The notes under the pieces are model-generated. The model did no database searches. It was not told the origin of the DNA and worked only from the letters and a program-made list of their open reading frames with translations. DNA of 64,000 nucleotides from Agelas oroides (Eukaryota > Porifera > Demospongiae > Agelasida > Agelasidae): NCBI GenBank assembly GCA_949130485.1, contig OX422199.1:5884902-5948901 (forward strand), given 5' to 3'. Position numbers and translations under genes: made by a program. Position 1 is the stretch's first letter. Every line of letters begins with the position of its first letter. Below, piece by piece: positions 58,070 through 64,000 of the stretch.

Positions 58070-58764
58070 CAGGTGAATACCGAACTACAGACTTAAGTGT
58101 AGTGACTCAATGACAGCATCCATGCATTTTAGTTTCAAATATGCTTGCCTAAGTGACTTGTACTACTTACTTCAGCCCAAGTGGAAAACACGAGTTTGCT
58201 ACTAACCCCCATGGCTTGTTGTACAACAGTGGTGTACGTTGAAGCAGTAGAGTTACCATGGAGTGCACAAGATCACCACAGATCATCAGATCACCAGGTG
58301 GTTTTACCTTCATCACCGTAATGATCATCAACCAAAGCCCAGGTTCAGAGGAGCATTTAAAACTGTCAATTCTTTTTTTTTATCTGTGGTTGAGCCACTC
58401 ATGTGGCAAGATGAGCATGCACTGCATTACGATTTTGACAAAAACATGTAAGCAGTCGCAGTGATGTGTATGGTATATACACACTTCAGTGGGTTCTATT
58501 GTTTACACATGTGATCTAGGGGAAATTTATAGGCACTTATTTGGGTAACTTGAATGTATATAGCTACAGAGAATGTCGTCTAAGTGGGATTTAGTGTTTG
58601 GAACTGAAGAAGTCAGAAGAGATCAGGTTTGAAGAAATTAAAGCACAAGTTTGTTACAGCATAGATGTCACTCCTCTACTATCTATGGTTATAGTAAAGA
58701 TATTCCCACCTAGTAAATGTGCATGATTATATTTATTATTCCATGTAGTGAAAGGTACAGAGCA
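58070..58764. other. Upstream region of adhesion GPCR copy 2
   Basis: Identical by eye to 27257-27951. No separate promoter element was assigned. Confidence 0.4.
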
Positions 58765-61700
58765 ATGAGGAGGTTTTTCACATGCACGCTACTGCTAGTG
58801 TTGATTGCACTGGTCTCAGAATGTTGGTGCACTACTTCTGTATCCGGCATTTCATCGAGGATGAATGTACACAGTCGCGTTCGCCGAGATTCTTCCCGAG
58901 TTGCGTGTCAGATACTTCGAGAGAACTTTACTGCTAGCCTACAGTTTGTTAATGAGGAATGCCGAAACGCAGTCCTACCAGTATTCAATCTCTTTGGTGA
59001 ATTTCAAAATGTAACCGTTGCAGAAATGGCAGCAGCGGCAACATGTATTCCTGCGTGCCAGTCCTTGTACGATCTGCAAGTAAGATGCTTAGGACTACTT
59101 GTTACTGACAATCGTACTACCTTTCATTGCGGCCGCAATCAACAGGGACAGGCATGCTATGAAGCATATCAGTTGAACAATGGGAGCCGAGCATTTGATG
59201 CATGCAGAAATAATCGTGATGCCTGCTCTGTCACTTGTGCTGCAGAATTACTAATCCTCATCGAAGATGTTGGCTGTTGTGTTAGCTCTTTTGCTTACGA
59301 TCGTCTGCACACTGACAGTGGTTCTTTTTTTGATAACTGTAGTATTGACATGCCCGATTTCTGCCCGCATAATTTTCGTGTGGTGGACGAGAGTGATTCC
59401 AGAAGGGAATGTCAGGTTCTCCAAGCAAATCTCTTTTCTGGTCTACAGTTTGTTGAGGAAGAATGTCGCAACTCAGTCTTAGCAGCAATAAATTTGCTTA
59501 CTGACATTCAAAATGTAACTGTGCCACGGATGGCTGCAACAGCAATTTGCATTCCTGCATGCCAGTCCTTTTATGACCTACAAATAAGATGTGAAGGAGA
59601 GACAGTTACTTACAATCGCACTACCTTTTACTGTGGAGAGAATCTCATGGGACAAGCATGCTATGAAGCATTTCAGTTGAACAATGGTAGCCGAGCATTT
59701 GCCGCATGCAGAAATAATGGTGATAACTGCACGCTGTTTTGTGCTGACGAACTGCGAAACCTTAATTCTGATGTCGGCTGTTGCGTGAATTCATTTGCGT
59801 ATGGATTCCTGAACGCTCCTGATGACTGCATTTATGATACGTGTGGTGTCCCCAGGCCCGGTTTCTGTCCACATCTTTTCAACTCACAGGTTCCTACAAC
59901 AACTGAGCCCACACCTGCGGGTACGTTTACTAGCCGGCTATGTTCTAGCGCTATAGGCGACGGAAGTTTGGGGGGGGGGGGGGGGGGGGGGGGTGCACGT
60001 GCAAAGTTTGCTCAGTGGAGTTATGTAGATCTAGTTGGATCTATTTCTCCCTGCAACTTACATATACTGTTTTTCCACATGAAAACTGTTCCCATATACC
60101 TGTAGGAACCGGATTCTGTGAAGCAGAGGCCACAGAGTTTCTCCTCTGGCCAAATACTCCTGCTGGCACCACCCACTCTGTCCGCTGCCCCACCACCTTT
60201 ACCATAATCAACAGGACCTGTAGCCCGTCTGGTGTGTGGGAGAGTGTGGACCCCTCTCTCTGTACTCCTTTCACCTCCATCAATGTTGTGAGTGTCTATG
60301 CATGTGTTCAGTCTTAGCAGAAATGTTAACTCAGTATGAAGCCATGAATGGACACATTTACAGGATAACATCACACTTGGCAATTTTGATGAAATTCTCA
60401 TGAATTTAAGCGGGGCAGTGAGGGGTGCAGCCATGAATGAACAGGAACAAACCACAAGTAACCTTGCCATGGTCACAGCTGCCTTTGCGAGATCTGCACA
60501 ACTCACTAATGAGATGATAGTCATCCAAAATGCAGTAAGTTCACTGCTCTTTTACTTCAACAGTCTGATTGATATCTGTAGCATACTGTGACAATGTTTG
60601 AACAATACTTCCTACAACTCCTCCTCCCCTTCCCCGCCGCCTTCCTGCCTCCTACCCTAAACAGACAGTTCGGAACCTCGTCAACATATTGGAGGGCTTG
60701 CAACAGTGGGATGTAGATGTTCTGAGAGTAAATTCTTCAAAGTGAGCAAGAAGATTGCTGCAACTAAATACATGATGCCAGCCTATTACATTTCCAATGA
60801 AGTACATGCAGACATTGAATTACTACCTTCACTTTCCTGCCCTTGTAGCATTGTACGCTCCTTTGAAGAAATCGTGAGTGTGTTTGCCCAACAGCCGAGA
60901 GATGGGGACCGCTTTTCTGTCATGACAGATAATATTCTCTTTGTTGCTGAACTGGTAAGTTGGATTGCATGTTGACATGGAGGAGCATCTGTTGCAGGCT
61001 CACTGTAGCACACTCTTTCTATTGTGAGTGCTTAGCTACCTAAGCTTTTGAAGCCCATCTGGCTTGCCATCAATTGGCTACTCTTGTTTGCCTTTATGTA
61101 CTTTTGGCTATAACTCATTCCATATTTCCTCTACTACCACAGGTACCTCAGACTGAACTGACTGCAAATGGCAGAAGCTTCTCAAGCAGTGGTCAGACAG
61201 GAAACACCAACACCAATGCCCTCAGTGAGGATGAAACTGCAGCTGCCTTCTTACCAGCCTCCCTTTTTGGATCAGTCACAGGTCGTGATGATCTTGGAAT
61301 CTTTTTTGCTGTTTACAACATTGGAGTGCTCTTCCCAATTGCAAATGATACACAGATGCATCAGGACACAGATGCATCAGTTACAACTGTCGTGGGTAGT
61401 CCAGTTCTTGTAGCAACTGTAGGGCCAGGGCTAAACTTTACTGGGTTGGAAGAGCCTGTGAGGATCTTGCTCAGGATGAATGAAGTGAGTGCAGGATATG
61501 TGTTAGAGGTGGTTGTGTGTTCTAGCTAGTCTTCACTGGCTATTGGATGGACTCTGCCAAAGCACATCTAAAAGATACTTGCTTGCAACTGTTTAGCATT
61601 TTGCATTGCTTTAATTTATCCTGTACAGAATGTCACAAGTCGACTGCCTCGATGCGTCTCTTGGGATTTTAATCTTGAACGTATGTACTCCTAGCTAGCG

Positions 61701-63482
61701 CTGTCACATTGATTTTACATAGCCGCCATGCATGCACAAAACAAGCACCATGCTCACCTATAGCTAATTCTGTGCTATACAGAGTGGACAACAGAGGGAT
61801 GTCAGACAGCGGTAAATGGAGACATTGTGACGTGCACCTGCAACCACCTCACCAACTTTGCAATCCTTGTGGTTAGCATTTCTATTCATGTGCATCGGTG
61901 TGTGCATCTGTTCAGTAGCTAGTGGTTAAATGTCGGGCAGATTGTTTGTTAGCTGCTAATATCTGTCATAACACTCTGCTCTGCGTATAGAGTATGGTAA
62001 GAGCAGAGTATATATCCTTGACTGTATCTGTTATTGATCTGGTATTCAGGACATCTGCTCAAGGTTTCAGGACTGTATGCCATCACCTGTACTTGAAACT
62101 GTACTGGAAGCACTCACTATTGTTGGGGTGGCCCTTTCCCTGATTGGGATTGTTGCTACTATTGTCACCTTGCTTCTGTTCAAGTGAGTCTCAGTGCGGA
62201 GTCATCCAAAACTGTAGGTCTTACAAGCCAAAAAATTTCTATTATACATACAGGAAGCTGCGTAACAGAGATGCCACCAAGTTTCATATCCAGCTCTGCA
62301 TTGCTTTGTTCGGCATGCTGATTGTCTTTGTCTGTGGTATTAACCGAACAAGTGTCTATGGAGGCTGTGTGCTCGTGTCTATTCTGGTCCACTACTTCAC
62401 ACTGTCGTCTGTGATGTGGATGGGGGCAGAGGCTGTGCTCATGTTTCAAAAGTTGGTCCTTGTGTTCCGACATACCACTACCAAATTCATTATTGCTGTG
62501 TCACTCATCTGCTGGTGTAAGTGTAGATTAGACTATAACAGCAAGCCACTAGCTTCATTAATTTTTTGAGTCAGCCAGCAGTTTGTTTCCTTCAAAGCTG
62601 GAAGTTGAGTCTGCGAACAAGATTAGCTTCAAATAGTCTGAAGTTGGTAGGTATTGAAATGTGCTAGTGCTTGGTCACCCTGTCACATTTAGTTTTACCA
62701 CACACTTTACCTCCCTCTTTCCTCCTTCCTCATCCTACGTAGTGGTACCAATCATTCCTGTGGTGATTCCAGTGGCTGTAGACCTTGCAGATGCAGTCAG
62801 CCGAGACCTTGTTGTACGCAGGCCCACAGCAGAAATCCAAGGATTGTAAGTTGCTGAATGCTAGCACATGACACTTGTATTCAATACCAAGCAATCTTAG
62901 TTAATAATAATTGGTGTTCTCATTCCTCCCTCCAGCTGCTTTGTCTTTGACCCTGCAGTATTCTTTGGTGCCTTCCTGGGCCCCATCTTTGCTATCTTGA
63001 TCTTCAATGTTGTCATCTTTGTCATGGTGATTGGGGTCCTCATCACACACACTCGAAACACACTTGAACATACCAAACAACAAATGGACAAGAAAACCGC
63101 CATCAGATTGCTCATCAGTATTGCAGGTGTCATGTTCCTCTTTGGTCTAACGTGGCTCTTTGGTGCACTTACTGTCACTGGATTTGGTGACTCCAGAGCT
63201 TCGACTGCCTTCCAAGTTCTCTTTGTGATCCTCAATGCTTTTCAGGGTTTCTTCATCTTCCTGTTCTTCTGTGTGTTCAGCAAGGATGCACGAGATTCTT
63301 GGTTAGAGCTGCTTCCTTGTGGCTGCAAACGATCCAAGTCATTGCATCCAACACAAGCAGCTAAACATGGTGCCTCTGGAAGCAATGCAAAGGTTAAGAT
63401 TGCTGAAACAAACCTTACTAACCCAACCATCTCCAGCAACAGCGGGCACAACTCAAGCACTGATGACCTCATTGATGCTTAA
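58765..63482 (+). CDS. Adhesion G-protein-coupled receptor, copy 2, 12 exons
   Basis: Exons: 58765-59920, 60106-60287, 60364-60534, 60665-60741, 60849-60954, 61143-61484, 61629-61680, 61783-61871, 62050-62183, 62254-62516, 62743-62845 and 62936-63482. Every splice site and the reading frame of the first copy are preserved, giving the same 1073-residue architecture: signal peptide, RVRR, two Cys-rich modules, HRM, GAIN, GPS, seven helices. The one coding difference I found is CAT to CAG at 61803-61805, which changes His703 to Gln inside the GPS, between its conserved TEGC and VTCTC. The catalytic HLT is unchanged. A 1-bp loss near 62680 lies in intron 10 and does not affect coding. Both copies therefore look functional, unless one is an assembly artefact. 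Confidence 0.92.
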
Positions 63483-64000
63483 AATCATTCATTACCGCCA
63501 AAACTATATACTTTTTCTTTCCCATAGTCATACACTCAGAAATGTGTGACACTAGTTTTTTCAGTCACGTATAGTTTCATGCATCATTATACAATATTTC
63601 AAATTCAGTTATAGTTACTGCCTGACCATTTGTAAAAATTCTAGCACTCATGTTGCTTTCTCTATTACCCAGGCAGTGTGTATGTACTCCACTTGTAAAT
63701 CTTGAAGTTGTGTGTCAAGTGGGGGAGCACCAACACCGCTGGCACATCGGTGTTCGAAATTGTGTGTCAAGTGGGGGAGGGGACTTGTCAATCAGTATGG
63801 AATGCATCAACTATACAGTTTAGTAGTTTTCAACATATGAGTAGAAGTGCTAAGTAAACATGAGGGATTAATAATACATTACTGTTCTACATTGGAGAGT
63901 CTGTCACAATATAGTCTAGTTGGAGAGATGGCATAATAGCCTCAGAGCCAACCTGAGCTGCTCTAAAGTACCAAACGTATTGGGAAGTATTCTCTGCACT
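63483..64000. other. 3' flank of GPCR copy 2 to the window edge
   Basis: Matches 32671-33190. It is nearly identical at first, then from about 63890 onward carries clustered differences (several substitutions and a 3-bp insertion in about 110 bp). No gene. Confidence 0.6.

Larger units (their letters stand above)
56267..64000. repeat. Segmental duplication, copy 2 (partner 25475-33190)
   Basis: Continues to the right edge of the window, so its length is a minimum (7.7 kb). The left boundary lies inside the LINE. The preceding 23 bases (CAGGCTCTCTCAACAC...) are not shared with copy 1, apart from an AGGCTCT word that occurs a little further upstream there (about 25430). The run of 24 G in the first GPCR intron has the same length in both copies. 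Confidence 0.97.

Noticed and set aside
1-64000. tRNA, rRNA or bacterial symbiont genes
   Set aside because: I looked for cloverleaf, rRNA and operon-like patterns and found none that hold up; spliceosomal introns throughout argue against bacterial origin.

Overview
The window is eukaryotic. Protein-coding parts are split by GT-AG introns whose phases agree across exons. Non-LTR retrotransposons, MITEs, microsatellites and minisatellites fill most of the rest. The gene types (an adhesion GPCR with HRM, GAIN and GPS parts, an immunoglobulin-domain receptor with phase-1 introns, a large one-exon beta-helix-like multi-pass protein, and an unclassified seven-pass protein) point to an early-branching animal, most likely a demosponge. 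That assignment is inference; no rRNA or other marker gene is present.

Layout. 1-2786: long endonuclease/reverse-transcriptase ORF of a LINE, running in from the left edge. 2787-13047: no recognised host gene; repeats, a truncated piggyBac-like MITE, a foldback element and a decayed ORF. 13048-17038 (minus): five-exon single-pass Ig receptor. 17442-25277: transposon-rich tract with a nested pair of DNA elements, a hAT-like element, satellites and (GAA)n. 25278-27256 (minus): broken LINE. 27952-32670 (plus): twelve-exon adhesion GPCR. 33806-34515: 28-bp minisatellite touching the 3' side of a 1197-codon minus-strand gene (34533-38126). 38127-46310: MITEs, palindromes and microsatellites. 46597-51549 (minus): three-exon seven-pass receptor-like gene whose long intron carries two MITEs. 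52039-56243: more DNA elements. 56267 to the right edge: a near-identical second copy of 25475-33190, with the LINE fragment and the whole adhesion GPCR.

Functionally, every host gene I can model encodes a cell-surface protein with an extracellular part and a transmembrane part: Ig receptor, two adhesion GPCR copies, multi-pass beta-helix-like protein, seven-pass protein. They share no visible operon-like or pathway link, but the clustering of surface receptors, one of them freshly duplicated, is what one would expect of a fast-evolving recognition locus; this is inference.

Exon joints were placed by eye from splice consensus, frame and family signatures. There is no transcript evidence. Repeat boundaries come from terminal inverted repeats and target-site duplications read directly.
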